64,000 nt of DNA from Dongia sedimenti (GCA_030715195.1 JAUYVI010000002.1:1-64000); one strand, 5' to 3'. Counted from the first letter of the stretch, positions 17,207-28,833 are shown. Numbers and translations are program-made. Notes: generated from the sequence alone by a model not told the origin.

Positions 17207-17361
17207 GATCTTTCCCCTGCCCCGTCGGTTGTTTCGCGGACCATGACATGCCCGCCGGTTTCCGGCAACATCATATCATCGTGGCATGTGGCTTTGCTGT
17301 GGATTTGGCAAGCCCGTGCAGAGAGACCATTTGGGAACACAGGCCCTGCTAGAGTCCACGA

Positions 17362-18057
17362 ATGAAGCACATGAAGCTGTCGAAGCGTTTTGAAATTCTG
17401 CAAGGCCGGCGCCGCGAGCTCGGGCTGATCCTGGGTTTCGCCATCGTCGCCGGGCTGATCCTCGGCTTCGGCCTCCTGACCGAGGAGGTGCTGGAAGGCG
17501 ACACCGAGGCGTTCGACCGCACGGTCGCCGCGGCGCTGCGAAGCGCCGGCGATTCCCACGACCCGATCGGCCCTCCTTGGCTCGAGGAGTTTGCCCGCGA
17601 CGTCACCGCGCTTGGCAGCTTCGCCTTCATCGGCCTTCTGACCTTCGGGGTCATCGGCTATTTCCTGCTGATCCAGCGCCGCGGTTGGGCGGTGTTGGTG
17701 GCAGCGTCCGTGCTGGGCGGCGCCGCGATCAGCACGCTGCTGAAGAATGTGTTCGACCGCGCGCGTCCCGACCTGCCGAGCAGCGTGCGGGTGTTCACCG
17801 CCAGCTTCCCGAGCGGCCATGCCACGCTCTCGGCGATCTCCTTTCTGACCCTCGGCGCCCTGCTGGCGCAGACCAGCCCCGACCCGCGGGTAAAGACCTA
17901 TTTCGCCATCCTGGCGATCGTCCCCACCGTCGCGGTCGGAACCAGCCGCGTCTATCTCGGCGTGCATTTCGCCAGCGACGTGCTGGCCGGCTGGTGCGTC
18001 GGCAGCGCCTGGGCGCTGCTCTGCTGGATGGTTGCGCGCTGGCTCAAGCACGCCTAG
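17362..18057 (+). CDS. PAP2-family membrane phosphatase
   Basis: A 231-residue integral membrane protein of the PAP2/lipid phosphatase family. The three catalytic motifs are in order: KNVFDRARP, PSGH and SRVYLGVHFASD. Five or six hydrophobic segments surround them. The family removes phosphate from lipids such as phosphatidic acid, undecaprenyl diphosphate or phosphatidylglycerol phosphate; the exact substrate cannot be inferred. A second in-frame ATG lies at 17371. Its stop overlaps the stop of the converging hydrolase gene by four bases. Confidence 0.9.
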   Translation: MKHMKLSKRFEILQGRRRELGLILGFAIVAGLILGFGLLTEEVLEGDTEAFDRTVAAALRSAGDSHDPIGPPWLEEFARDVTALGSFAFIGLLTFGVIGYFLLIQRRGWAVLVAASVLGGAAISTLLKNVFDRARPDLPSSVRVFTASFPSGHATLSAISFLTLGALLAQTSPDPRVKTYFAILAIVPTVAVGTSRVYLGVHFASDVLAGWCVGSAWALLCWMVARWLKHA

Positions 18058-18824
18058 GCGGCGCCCGCCCCCGCCGCCTTCAGGATCAGCCCGGCGATCT
18101 CCTGCGGATGCGAGACGATGGCGAGATGGCTGGCCGGAATCTCGATCGTCTCGGCCCGCATGCGCTTCGCCATGAAACGCTGCAGATCGGGATTGATCGT
18201 GCGGTCGTTGCTGGAGACCGCGTAGAAGCTCGGCTTCTCCCGCCAGGCCGCCTTGGTCACCTTGGCGGCGAACAGCGTGTCGGCGACCGGCGCCTGCACC
18301 GCATAGAGTGCCCGCGCCTTGGCCGGATCGACATCGCCGGCGAAGTCGCGCAGGAAGGCCTCTTCGCTGAGACGCAGGAAGCCGTTCGCATGGATGAGGC
18401 CGGCGCTCGCCGGCGGCGCCGGGAATTTCTTGGCCAGCGCGGTGTAGTCTTCGTTGGCATCCGGTCCGCGCGCCGCGCAATAGACCAGGGCGGTCACCTT
18501 GGAATCCACGCCGGTCTCGGTGATGACCTCGCCGCCATAGGAATGCGCGACCAGCACCGTCGGCCCGTCCTGCAGTGCCAGGGCGCGGCGCGTGTAATTG
18601 CAGTCGTCTTCCAGGGACATCAGCGGATTCTGCACCGCCGTGACATTGAGCCCGGCCTGCTGCAGGAGCGGAATGACCTCCGACCAGCTCGACCCGTCGG
18701 CATAGGCGCCGTGCACCAGCACCACATTTCGGACCTTCGGCGGCGTGGCGGCAACGACAGCGCGGTTTGAGGCGAGAACAGTGGCGGCAGCGAAACCGGC
18801 GAAAACCGTGCGGCGAGAGAGCAT
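18054..18824 (-). CDS. exported alpha/beta hydrolase
   Basis: A 256-residue alpha/beta hydrolase resembling small esterases and salicylate-esterase-like proteins: oxyanion segment LVHGAYADGSSW near the N-terminus and nucleophile elbow AHSYGG. The N-terminus starts SRRTVFAGFAAATVLA, a twin-arginine-like signal peptide followed by AVVAA, so it is probably exported. ATG at 18824 with AGGGG eight bases upstream is preferred over the longer frame to 18893. The natural ester is unknown. Confidence 0.82.
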   Translation of the reverse strand: MLSRRTVFAGFAAATVLASNRAVVAATPPKVRNVVLVHGAYADGSSWSEVIPLLQQAGLNVTAVQNPLMSLEDDCNYTRRALALQDGPTVLVAHSYGGEVITETGVDSKVTALVYCAARGPDANEDYTALAKKFPAPPASAGLIHANGFLRLSEEAFLRDFAGDVDPAKARALYAVQAPVADTLFAAKVTKAAWREKPSFYAVSSNDRTINPDLQRFMAKRMRAETIEIPASHLAIVSHPQEIAGLILKAAGAGAA

Positions 18825-18985
18825 GAGAGAGACCCCTTCTTTTGAGAATATGGATCTCAGCAGTTGGGGAAGGCCGGGCGCTGATTCCACCATACTCGCG
18901 TATAGCCGAGCGCGGATTTGACTCGGCGCTGGCGCAAATCCCTGTGAAAATGACTGCCGTCACACTTTGGGAGTGAGTGGACCGA

Positions 18986-20989
18986 ATGCCTGCCACGGAT
19001 CTGCCCCAGCAGGACCTCTCGATCCTGTTACAGCCGCTACAGCTTCGACATATGACGTTACGCAACCGCGTGGTTTTCGGTGCGCATACGGCGAATATGA
19101 GCATCGACGGCCTGCCCGGCGACCGCCATCTCGGCTATTACCGTGAGCGTGCGATCGGCGGCGCGGCGATGATCGTGGTCGAGCCCATCCCGGTGCATCC
19201 GACCGCCGTGCTTACGCGCGGCAACTTCCGCGCCGACGACGATTCGGTGGTGCCGCACTTCCGGCGCATCACCGAGGCCGTGCATGCCGAGGGCGCCGTC
19301 ATCCTGCAGCAGCTCTATCACGTGGGCGCCCATGGCGATTGGGACAATTCCTATCGTGCCAGCTGGTCGCCGTCGGGCTTGGCGTCGATGCACGATTCCG
19401 ACGGCAGCCACGCCATGACGGAAAGCGAGATCGAAGAAATCATCGCCAGCTTCGCCCGCTGCGCGAAGCGCGCCAAGGATGCCGGCTTCGATGGAAGCGA
19501 GCTGATGGCCGCCTATAACGCCCTCATCGAGCAATTCTGGTCGCCCTACAGCAACCGGCGCGACGACAAATACGGCGGCAGCTTCGAGAACCGGATGCGC
19601 TTCTCCGCCGAACTGCTCACCGCGATGCGCAAGGCCTGCGGCGAGGACTTCATCATCGGCATGGCGATCAGCATCGATCCGACCCGGCCCGACGTCGCCT
19701 CGAGCGACGACCAGATGAAAGCGATCCTCTGGCACGACCAGCGCGCGCTGTTCGATTACGTCACGGTCGGCAGCGGCAGCTATTTCGATTTCACGACCAT
19801 TATCCCGCCGTTCCTCTATGGTGAGAATCTGACCGAGCCGCTGACCGCCGAGATCAAGCGCAACGTGAAGCATATCCGCGTGCAATCGGAGAGCCATATC
19901 CGCACGCCGGAGAATGCCGCGGCGCTGTTGAAGGCCGGCCATGCCGACACGGTCAGCATCGTGCGCGGCCAGATCGCCGATCCGCATTGGGTGAGCAAGG
20001 TGCAGGACCGCGCACCCGAACGCATCCGCCGCTGCATCTCCTGCAACCAGATGTGCTGGGGCCGCCGGCATCGCGACTACTGGATCTCCTGCCTGGTCAA
20101 TCCCTCCGCCGGCCGTGAATTTCAATGGGGCGGCGATCGCTTCGCCAAGGCTGCCGATCGGAAGCATGTTCTGGTGGTCGGCGGCGGCCCGGCCGGTCTC
20201 GAAGCGGCCCGCGCTTCCGCCGAGCGCGGCCATCAGGTCACTCTGATGGAAGCGTCGGACAAGCTGGGCGGCCAGTTCCGGCTGGCCGGAATGCAGCCGC
20301 GCCGCGCACAGATTCTGGATTTGCTCGACTGGTATGAAAGCGAATTGTGCCGGCTCGGCGTCGATCTGCAATTCAACACGATCGCCGATGTCGAGAGCAT
20401 CGGGGCGGTCGGCGCCGATCGCGTGCTGCTCGCCACCGGCTCGCGCCCCGTGGAGACGCCGCAGCAGCGGTACTGGCCAAAGCCGGCCAGCGAGACCGGC
20501 CTCGGCGGTCCGCGGGTCTGGCCGGTGGAAGCGATCATGAGCCGGGAGGTCAACCCCGGATCGCGTGTGATCATGCTCGACGAAGGCGGCAGTTGGCGCG
20601 GCTGCGGCACCGCCTGGCAGCTCGCCGAGAAAGGCCATCAGGTCACGCTCGTGACGCCGGACGCGCTGGTCGGCCGCGATCTCGTTCGCACCGCCGCCGA
20701 TGGGGCGTTGCGGGCACGGCTGAAGAAGCTCGGTGTGATCTTCCATGTGGAATCGGCGATCGCCCGCTGGGCCAACGGCCGCGCCCGGATTCGCAGCCTG
20801 CTCGACGACAGCGAGACCGAGATCGAAGCCGACGACCTGGTCCTCGCCCTCACCAACCAGCCGAACAACGAGCTGGCCGACGCGCTCAATGCCGCGGGCA
20901 TCGGCTTTGCCGCGATCGGCGATTGCGTCTCGGCGCGGCAGGCTCCGGCCGCCATTTACGAGGGCCGCCAGGCGGCGTTTGCTCTCTAG
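18986..20989 (+). CDS. NADH:flavin oxidoreductase, trimethylamine-dehydrogenase-like
   Basis: About 667 residues with the domain order of trimethylamine/dimethylamine dehydrogenase and 2,4-dienoyl-CoA reductase: an N-terminal FMN TIM barrel of the old-yellow-enzyme family, a [4Fe-4S] cysteine cluster (CISCNQMCWG plus a fourth Cys 11 residues on), and C-terminal FAD/NAD-binding domains beginning at HVLVVGGGPAGLEAARAS. The start may be ATG 18986 or the GTG at 18977. Methylated-amine demethylation fits the neighbouring dehydrogenase operon, and homologues also serve stachydrine catabolism, but substrate assignment is inference. Confidence 0.87.
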   Translation: MPATDLPQQDLSILLQPLQLRHMTLRNRVVFGAHTANMSIDGLPGDRHLGYYRERAIGGAAMIVVEPIPVHPTAVLTRGNFRADDDSVVPHFRRITEAVHAEGAVILQQLYHVGAHGDWDNSYRASWSPSGLASMHDSDGSHAMTESEIEEIIASFARCAKRAKDAGFDGSELMAAYNALIEQFWSPYSNRRDDKYGGSFENRMRFSAELLTAMRKACGEDFIIGMAISIDPTRPDVASSDDQMKAILWHDQRALFDYVTVGSGSYFDFTTIIPPFLYGENLTEPLTAEIKRNVKHIRVQSESHIRTPENAAALLKAGHADTVSIVRGQIADPHWVSKVQDRAPERIRRCISCNQMCWGRRHRDYWISCLVNPSAGREFQWGGDRFAKAADRKHVLVVGGGPAGLEAARASAERGHQVTLMEASDKLGGQFRLAGMQPRRAQILDLLDWYESELCRLGVDLQFNTIADVESIGAVGADRVLLATGSRPVETPQQRYWPKPASETGLGGPRVWPVEAIMSREVNPGSRVIMLDEGGSWRGCGTAWQLAEKGHQVTLVTPDALVGRDLVRTAADGALRARLKKLGVIFHVESAIARWANGRARIRSLLDDSETEIEADDLVLALTNQPNNELADALNAAGIGFAAIGDCVSARQAPAAIYEGRQAAFAL

Positions 20990-21069
20990 AACTGACCTAG
21001 ATCAATGAGAATCTGCGCAGGGTGGTCTCTACTGGCCGCGTAACATCGAGGCCGGAACCCGGCTGTCTC

Positions 21070-22325
21070 ATGTCCATCGCCAGCGCAGAACGAAAGCCGC
21101 CCACTTTGCCGACCGCCCCAGCCCGAGCCTTGCCTTGGCGACGCTTGGCCATGGTTGCCGTCGCCGCGGCCGTGGTCGCCGGCCTGTTCGCCCGTCCCAC
21201 CCTCTTTCCGCCCCGGGTGGCCGCGGTCGCGGTCGAGCGCCGCGACCTCGTCCAGACCGTCGTCGCTTCCGGCCGGGTCGAGACTCCCTATCGCGTCAAC
21301 GTCGGCAGCCAGGTCACCGGCACGGTCGCCACCATCCCGGTCGCCGAGGGCCAGACGGTCAAAGCCGGCGACCCGTTGATCCTGCTGGACGACCGCGAAG
21401 CCAAGGCGGCGGTGGTCCTTGCCGAAGCTGCGGTCGCCGAGGCCGAGGCCCGGCTTCGCCAGATCCGCGACGTGACCCTGCCTTCGGCACAGGAGACACT
21501 GAAGCAGGCCCAGGCCAACCTGCTCAACGCCCAACAATCCTATCAGCGCGCGGTCAAGCTCTATCATGAGGGCTATGCGACCAAAGCCGACTTCGATGGG
21601 GTCCAGAAGGATCTCGACGTGGCGAAGACACAGTTGCGCAGCGCCGAGCTGCAGGTCTATTCGAACAGCACCCTCGGCAGCGCCTATGTTATGGCGGAGA
21701 CCCAGCTCGCCCAAGCGAAGTCGAGCCTGGCCTCGGCCGAGGTCAAGCTGAGCTACACGGTGATCACCGCGCCGGTCGACGGCACGCTGATCGCGCGCGC
21801 GGTGGAGCGTGGCAATGTCGTGCAGGCCGGCGACACGCTGATGATGCTCTCACCGGCGAGCGAGACCCGGCTGGTGCTCGACATCGACGAAAAGAACTTG
21901 AGCGCGCTGAAGGTCGGGCAGTCGGCGCTGGCCTCCGCGGATGCTTACCCCGACCAGACCTTCCCGGCCGAGCTGGTCTACATCAATCCCTCGGTCGATG
22001 CCGCGCAAGGCTCGGTCGCGGTGAAGCTGCGCGTGCCCGACCCGCCCGCCTATCTGGTGCAGGACATGACCGTATCGGTCGATATCGAGGTGGCGCGGCG
22101 GCAGAACGCCCTGATCCTGCCGCTGGCCGCCGTGCATGACGCCTTGACCGAGGCGCCGTGGGTCTGGCTGGTCGCCGGCGGCCGGGCGACCCATCGCGCG
22201 ATCCGCATCGGCGCGCGGGGCGATGCCAAGGTCGAGATCCTCGAAGGCCTGGAGGAAGCCGACGTCGTCATCGCGAACGGGGGCGTCGGCCTCGCCGAAG
22301 GCGACCGGGTGAAGGCCGTCCTGCC

Positions 22326-22329
<4 letters not shown>
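21070..22329 (+). CDS. periplasmic adaptor (membrane fusion protein) of an ABC exporter
   Basis: About 419 residues, MacA/HlyD type. It has one N-terminal membrane anchor (LAMVAVAAAVVAGLF), a split lipoyl/barrel-sandwich domain (VGSQVTGTVATIPVAEGQTVKAG ... ITAPVDGTLIARAVERGNVVQAGD) and a long alpha-helical hairpin rich in Ala, Glu and Gln between them. It overlaps the permease gene by four bases (GTGA) and the ATPase follows, giving a complete adaptor-permease-ATPase operon. ATG 21070 is preferred over the frame's earlier start at 21022. Cargo unknown. Confidence 0.88.
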
Positions 22330-24249
<1,920 letters not shown>

Positions 24250-24253
24250 TAGG

Positions 24254-24736
24254 CTATTGCCGCTTCAGCACATAGACCGCGTTGTCGAGTGCGAACATGG
24301 CGGTGTCGTTGTCGGCGCCGAAGCTGAAATCGACCGCGAACTCGCAGCCGGTGATCACCGTGCGGTACGCCGTGCCGGTTAAACCCACCTGCTCCGCCAG
24401 CTTCTGCGGATCAACCGATGCGTTCTTCGCCTGCATCTCGCCGAAGGCACCCTGGAACAGCATATCGGGTCCGCCTTGCATCACCTCGTATTTCGGACCC
24501 TGGCACGGGAACCCGCCCGGACCTTCGACGGCACCGGGCTTCAGCACGATGGTCTGGCCGACCAGCGACTTCATCTCGTCCGGAAAGAGCTCGGCATCGG
24601 ACTTGATCCAGGGCCCCGGCACCGCTCCGGTGATCTTCCATTGACCCAGATAGAAGGGATCCTCGGCCGAGGCGCTCGAGAGTGATGCCGCGCACAGAAT
24701 CGCCGCGAGACCGGCGGCGCGAAGAAGAGACTGCAT
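24254..24736 (-). CDS. exported protein of unknown function
   Basis: A 160-residue protein with a clear signal peptide (MQSLLRAAGLAAILCAASLSSASA, cut before EDPF). The mature part is about 136 residues with two cysteines (in FPCQG and TGCEF) that could form a disulfide. No family was recognised. ATG at 24736 has AGGAAG nine bases upstream. It converges with the ABC ATPase gene, with only four bases between them. Confidence 0.7.
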   Translation of the reverse strand: MQSLLRAAGLAAILCAASLSSASAEDPFYLGQWKITGAVPGPWIKSDAELFPDEMKSLVGQTIVLKPGAVEGPGGFPCQGPKYEVMQGGPDMLFQGAFGEMQAKNASVDPQKLAEQVGLTGTAYRTVITGCEFAVDFSFGADNDTAMFALDNAVYVLKRQ

Positions 24737-24806
24737 GATCGAAACTTCCTGCTGATGGGATCGTCAGGCTAGTGCGTCGCGGCAGGCCTGCGCAAGGTTC
24801 GATGGC

Positions 24807-25355
24807 TCAGTTGCAGGGCGGCTGGCCGTTGCCGCCGCAGCCATTCGGCAGGAAGGTCGGCGTGCCGCGGCCATCGGGCTCCCGCGGCACTTGATAGACC
24901 CAGGGGCGATTGCCGTTCGGGTGGCCGCCGCCGGGGTTCGGACCGCCCTGATGGCCGTTGCCGTTCCAGTTGCCGTTCTGCCAATTGCCGTTGTTCCAAT
25001 CGGCATGGCGATGGCCGAAGAAGCGCGTGGTCCAGCGCGGATCGGGCCCGCCCCTGCCCCAGCAGAGATTGCGGCGGCGGTCGCAGCGGATACCGTGGAA
25101 CGGCGAGAAGACCGGCCCGCCGTAGACGTCATCGGAATCGCCATAACCGTAGATGCCGCCCATGACCGGCCCGTTCACATAAGGCGAGCCATAGACCGGC
25201 GAGCTTGGCAGATACGGCGCGTAATCGGCCGGGTAATAGCCGGCGGTGCTGGTGGGCTGGTTCGCATAGCCGCTCTGGTAATAGCCCGCGTCGTAGGCGC
25301 AGCCGCCGAGCAGCAGCAATCCGGTGAGCGTGAGAAGACGAGACAGCATGGCCAT
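24807..25355 (-). CDS. Gly/Asn/Tyr-rich lipoprotein of unknown function
   Basis: A 182-residue protein with a lipoprotein signal (LTGLLLLGGC) followed by a Tyr/Pro-rich stretch (repeated YY, GYYPADYAPY) and a low-complexity Asn/Gly segment (NWNNGNWQNGNWNGNG). The only ordered-looking part, HGIRCDRRRNLCWGRG, has two cysteines that may pair. No family recognised. Probably an outer-membrane-anchored surface protein. Confidence 0.65.
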   Translation of the reverse strand: MAMLSRLLTLTGLLLLGGCAYDAGYYQSGYANQPTSTAGYYPADYAPYLPSSPVYGSPYVNGPVMGGIYGYGDSDDVYGGPVFSPFHGIRCDRRRNLCWGRGGPDPRWTTRFFGHRHADWNNGNWQNGNWNGNGHQGGPNPGGGHPNGNRPWVYQVPREPDGRGTPTFLPNGCGGNGQPPCN

Positions 25356-25477
25356 AGAATTGCACGCGGGAAGCGAAACGGCAATTCACGGCCGCGTGGT
25401 CGAAAACACGAAGGCGCGCGCCGACGCGGCGGAGCAGCGACGCGCGCGATTTCGCTGGCTGAGATTCGGGCGTCCGA

Positions 25478-25888
25478 CTACTTCACGACGTGCCAGACGT
25501 TCTTGAAGTTGTCGCCGGCCACGTCGCCCGGCTTGGTGTCCTTGACGAAGGTGTAGAGCGGCTTGCCCTCGTCGGCCCATTGCAGCGAGCCGTCGTCGCG
25601 CTTGATGATGGTGAGGTCGCCGACCGGCTTGTCGCTCTCCATCGCCATGGCCGGCGGCCAGGCCTTGGCGCATTCGCCGTTGCAGTTCGACTTGCCGGCC
25701 TCGTCCTTGTCGAAGGTGTAGAGCGTCATGCCCTTGGCATCGACCAGCACCTCGCCGGCCGAGGTCTGCATCTCCTTGAACGGCCCGTAATCCTCGGCAT
25801 TCGCCGGCAGGGAGAGCACCAAAGCGGTCGCCAGTCCGAGGCCGGCCAGGATCAGTCCCATGGGCGCGGCCTTGATCATTGTCGTCAT
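25478..25888 (-). CDS. secreted Lipoprotein_15 (Y-x-[FWY]-x2-D repeat) protein
   Basis: A 136-residue exported protein with a signal peptide ending LPANA. It holds two copies of the family hallmark: GMTLYTFDKDEAGKSNCNGECAKAWPP and GKPLYTFVKDTKPGD, the first with the typical CNGECAKAWPP cysteine pair. This is the family of predicted lipoproteins with Yx(FWY)xxD motifs; here no lipobox cysteine is present, so it may be periplasmic. Function unknown. ATG 25888 has a GGAG upstream. Confidence 0.85.
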   Translation of the reverse strand: MTTMIKAAPMGLILAGLGLATALVLSLPANAEDYGPFKEMQTSAGEVLVDAKGMTLYTFDKDEAGKSNCNGECAKAWPPAMAMESDKPVGDLTIIKRDDGSLQWADEGKPLYTFVKDTKPGDVAGDNFKNVWHVVK

Positions 25889-26104
25889 CGCTGTCTCCGT
25901 TGTTGCAGTTGCCGATGCGCGCGGCGCAGCGGATCATCCGTCGCGGCGACGCGTTTATCGTGCCGGCGGGTCACGTCGGATGATGGTGCGCTGTTCTGAA
26001 AGCCGAACGGGTTCGCCCGGCCGTGCTCGGGACGCTAGACCCGCAATCCGAGTGCGGCAAATAACAGCTTCGTGTTCGAAAATCGATAATCAAGGGGGCG
26101 ATAA

Positions 26105-27145
26105 TCAGGGCGCGGGTGTTGCGCGCAGCCAGCGCCGCGCCGCCCAATAGAGTGCGCGTTCGAGCAGCAGAGCGAGCAGTGCCACGCCGCAGCCGATCGC
26201 GGTATCGGCGACCCGCGCCTCGAACAGGCCGAGCGCCTGGCCTTGCGAGGATGCGACCAGCTCGATCATCAGCATCACGAACGCGGTGATCGCGCCGACG
26301 CCGAGCGCACCATGCCGCTGCTGCGCCGGCCAGCGCGCCAGGGCCGCGAGCACCAGCCCGATCATCAGCGCGATGTGGCTCGGCAGCAGGGCGGCGTAGA
26401 GCGCCGCGATCGCGACACCGAGCACGGTGCCGAGGAAGCGCTCCACCATCAGCTTGCGGCTGGAATGGAAATCGACCCGCAGCACCAGGATCAGCGCCAG
26501 CATCGCCCAATAGGGCTTCTGCTGCCCGGCGGCGCTCGAGACCAGGAAGGTGACCGGCACGGCGATGGCGAGCACCACGGCGAAGGTCCAGCGTTCCAGC
26601 AGGCGCGCATGCATCGCCTGGAGGATCGCGCCGAGCGCCGGCAGCTCCGCCGGTCGCCAGCGACCGGCGGCGAAGTCCCAGCCGGCCGAGATCGCCCAGG
26701 TGAACAGCACGAAGCCGAGCACCACCGCGACATCCAGCGGCGCGATCCGCATATAGAGCGCGCCGATCGCAATGCCGAAGCAGAAGAAGCGCGCCAAAGT
26801 CAACGTCGCCTGATGGCCGCTTTCGCTGAGCGCATAGACCACGCCGCCGAAAGCGAAAGCGGTGATGGTGAGGCCATGGCTTGGCGCAACGAGCGAGCCG
26901 AGCCCAGCGCCCGCGAGAATGCCGACGCCGATTGCACTCATCCAGGCGAGGCGTAAGCCGGCCGCGCCGCCATTGTCGACGCTGTAGCAGGCAATGGCGG
27001 TCACCAGCGCATAGACCAGCCAGGGCTGCGGCCCGAGCACGAGATTGAGCGCGATCGGTGCCGTCACCGTGATCGCGAAGCGGATCGACCGCGCGGTCAG
27101 GCTGTCGGTCGGTGTCACGGGGGTGACGGGCGCGTCGGCCGGCAT
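26105..27145 (-). CDS. FUSC-family membrane protein
   Basis: A 346-residue integral membrane protein with about ten hydrophobic helices in two halves of five, as in half of an aromatic-acid exporter/FUSC protein (AaeB, YccS relatives). The second half contains the characteristic KPYWAMLALILVLR and ERFLGTVLGVAIAAL segments. The long soluble domain between the halves in larger family members is absent. It may export small aromatics or other metabolites; no adaptor gene is adjacent. Confidence 0.82.
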   Translation of the reverse strand: MPADAPVTPVTPTDSLTARSIRFAITVTAPIALNLVLGPQPWLVYALVTAIACYSVDNGGAAGLRLAWMSAIGVGILAGAGLGSLVAPSHGLTITAFAFGGVVYALSESGHQATLTLARFFCFGIAIGALYMRIAPLDVAVVLGFVLFTWAISAGWDFAAGRWRPAELPALGAILQAMHARLLERWTFAVVLAIAVPVTFLVSSAAGQQKPYWAMLALILVLRVDFHSSRKLMVERFLGTVLGVAIAALYAALLPSHIALMIGLVLAALARWPAQQRHGALGVGAITAFVMLMIELVASSQGQALGLFEARVADTAIGCGVALLALLLERALYWAARRWLRATPAP

Positions 27146-27241
27146 GAAGCTCCACGGATTCGGATTGCAGGACTATGCGGTGACAGGAAGCGCGGCTTGG
27201 GTCAATAATCGGCGCTTGGAGCCAAACCCTGGGGGAAGTGT

Positions 27242-27664
27242 ATGTCATCGTCCTTGCGCCGTCTGTCGCCGCCATCCTTGATCCTGCTCGGTCTGCTCTC
27301 CGCCCCGCTCCCGGCGGCGGCACAAGGTGCGGGCGACCCGATCCTCGATGCCGGCGGAATCAAATACGCCTGCGCCGGCGTCGGTAAAGCGAGCCGCGCC
27401 GACCCGCGCTGGGCGAGCTTCCCGGTGAAGCTGCAATTCGCCGCCGCGAACGGCGACTTCCTCGGCGATCCCGACGTGACCGTCACCGACAGCAGCGGCA
27501 AGCAAGTCTTCAAGGCACAGTGCAACGGCCCCTGGGTGCTGATCGAACTTCCCGCCGGCAGCTACCAGGTGCATGCCACGGGACAGAAGGGCCAGTACGC
27601 GAAGGACTTCCCGATCAGCGTGAAGGCCGGCGCGCAGACCTCGAAGACGATCCGGCTGCCTTAG
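27242..27664 (+). CDS. exported beta-rich protein of unknown function
   Basis: A 140-residue protein with a signal peptide (LILLGLLSAPLPAAA). The remainder has carboxypeptidase-regulatory-like features (DVTVTDSSGKQVFK, VLIELPAGSYQVHATGQ), a fold often used as a small extracellular beta domain, and two cysteines. ATG at 27242 follows GGGGGAAG. Its stop abuts the stop of the converging DUF2280 gene without a gap. Confidence 0.7.
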   Translation: MSSSLRRLSPPSLILLGLLSAPLPAAAQGAGDPILDAGGIKYACAGVGKASRADPRWASFPVKLQFAAANGDFLGDPDVTVTDSSGKQVFKAQCNGPWVLIELPAGSYQVHATGQKGQYAKDFPISVKAGAQTSKTIRLP

Positions 27665-28648
27665 TCAGCGCGTCGGGGCCACCGGCGCGGCGATTTTCGG
27701 GCGCGCGTAGCGCTCGTAGAAGCCGCCGCATTCCTTCGCCGCCTGCTCCAGGAGCTTGGCGACCCGCTCGGTCTGGTTGGCCTCGTCGGCGCGGTTGGCC
27801 AGGCGATCCAGCATCCGCAGCCGCACCACTTTCTGCGCGACACCGATCTCCGAGAGGGCGCGCAGGAACTTCGCCCGCGCCGCGGCATGGAGATCGATCC
27901 AGCGCTGCGCCGGGGGCCTGGAACCCGCGGGGTCGTAGGCGAAGACCTGCCGCCGGTCGATCGCGATGCCGAACTCGGCCAACACAGACGCCGCCACGCG
28001 GCTGGGCGTCTCGTAGCGCGCCAAGCCCTTGACGATGAACACCTTAACCTCGTCGGTCAGCACCGACCGTTTTTGCTTCTGTCTGCGTCCGGTCTGCGTT
28101 GCCGGCTTCGGGTCCGGGGCGATGCCGAGCCGCGCCTTCACCTGCTCGCCCAGCGCTTCGAGGGCGGCGTGACGCGCGGCGTCGGGGTCGTCCCGCACGT
28201 CCACCGGGATCTGCAGGGAGTCTGCATCCTGGAAGTCTGCATCCTGTCTGTGTGCCGTCTGCGTTGCGTCCGCGTCCGCAGCTTGCGCGGCGTCGCAGAT
28301 CGGGCCGGGATCCGGCGTGATGGAGAACGGGGCCGGCGCCGCGGCGGTGTCGGACAGCGGGTCGGCCATGACCGTGAAACGCGGCGCCTGCACCTCGTCC
28401 TCGGGAAACTGTGTGGATTCTTTGTCCTGTCTGCGTTCGGTCTGCGTCGGGAGGGTGATCTCGCCTTTCCAGAACGGGACCACCTCGGCGGCGTCGATCG
28501 CGATCTCGAAATAGGCGCGGACCGCGGCGGCGATCCGCTCCTCCGGCTCGCGGCGGGCCAGGCGGGTTTCGATGAAGGACCGCAGCCGATCGGTCGAAAA
28601 CGGCGCGGCGGATACGGTCTGTCTGTGTGCGGTCTGCGTCAGGGTCAT
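27665..28648 (-). CDS. DUF2280-domain protein with repeat insertions
   Basis: A 327-residue protein. The C-terminal third (VLTDEVKVFIVKGLARYETPSRVAA..., VFAYDP, RWIDLH, LLEQAAKECGG) matches DUF2280, a family mostly found in phages and prophages and annotated as terminase-small-subunit-like. An N-terminal copy of part of the domain may also be present (LRSFIETRLARREPEERIAAAV...). Between lie four short segments TQTAHRQ, TQTERRQ, TQTAHRQ and TQTGRRQ, each encoded by a 21-bp repeat. ATG 28648 has GAGG six bases upstream; the frame extends to 28786. No other phage genes are adjacent, so this is a stand-alone remnant or domesticated gene. Confidence 0.7.
   Translation of the reverse strand: MTLTQTAHRQTVSAAPFSTDRLRSFIETRLARREPEERIAAAVRAYFEIAIDAAEVVPFWKGEITLPTQTERRQDKESTQFPEDEVQAPRFTVMADPLSDTAAAPAPFSITPDPGPICDAAQAADADATQTAHRQDADFQDADSLQIPVDVRDDPDAARHAALEALGEQVKARLGIAPDPKPATQTGRRQKQKRSVLTDEVKVFIVKGLARYETPSRVAASVLAEFGIAIDRRQVFAYDPAGSRPPAQRWIDLHAAARAKFLRALSEIGVAQKVVRLRMLDRLANRADEANQTERVAKLLEQAAKECGGFYERYARPKIAAPVAPTR
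28079..28639 (-). repeat. four copies of the ACGCAGAC-pair repeat inside the DUF2280 gene
   Basis: Copies at 28619-28639, 28427-28447, 28244-28264 and 28079-28099, read on the minus strand, each consist of two ACGCAGAC-like octamers (second one ACACAGAC or ACGCAGAC) three bases apart. All four are in the same frame and encode TQT-x-[RH]RQ. A related tandem variant GTCTGCATCCTG occurs twice at about 28220-28245. Confidence 0.85.
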
Positions 28649-28819
28649 GGTTTCCTCTCGTGCGGTCGACGCGACGCGCGGTGCCGCCGCGGGCCGCTTG
28701 CGGTTTGCTGAACAGGAAAGCGGCGCCATGCGCCGGAAATACAAAGAGCCCGCGGAGCGGGTCGCAGGTTGCCGCATCAGGGCCACTGCAAGAGGCAGTA
28801 TAGCTCAGCTTGAATGCTT

Positions 28820-28833
28820 ACACAATAGTGTGT
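28820..28833. promoter_or_regulatory. inverted repeat upstream of the antitoxin gene
   Basis: A perfect ACACA-N4-TGTGT inverted repeat about 80 bp before the antitoxin start. Phd-type antitoxins repress their own promoters by binding short palindromes, so this is a candidate operator. The assignment is by position and symmetry only. Confidence 0.35.

Noticed and set aside
25971..27323. A 450-residue frame overlapping the FUSC gene
   Set aside because: Arg/Ala-rich shadow in another frame; the FUSC frame has the membrane helices and a plausible start.
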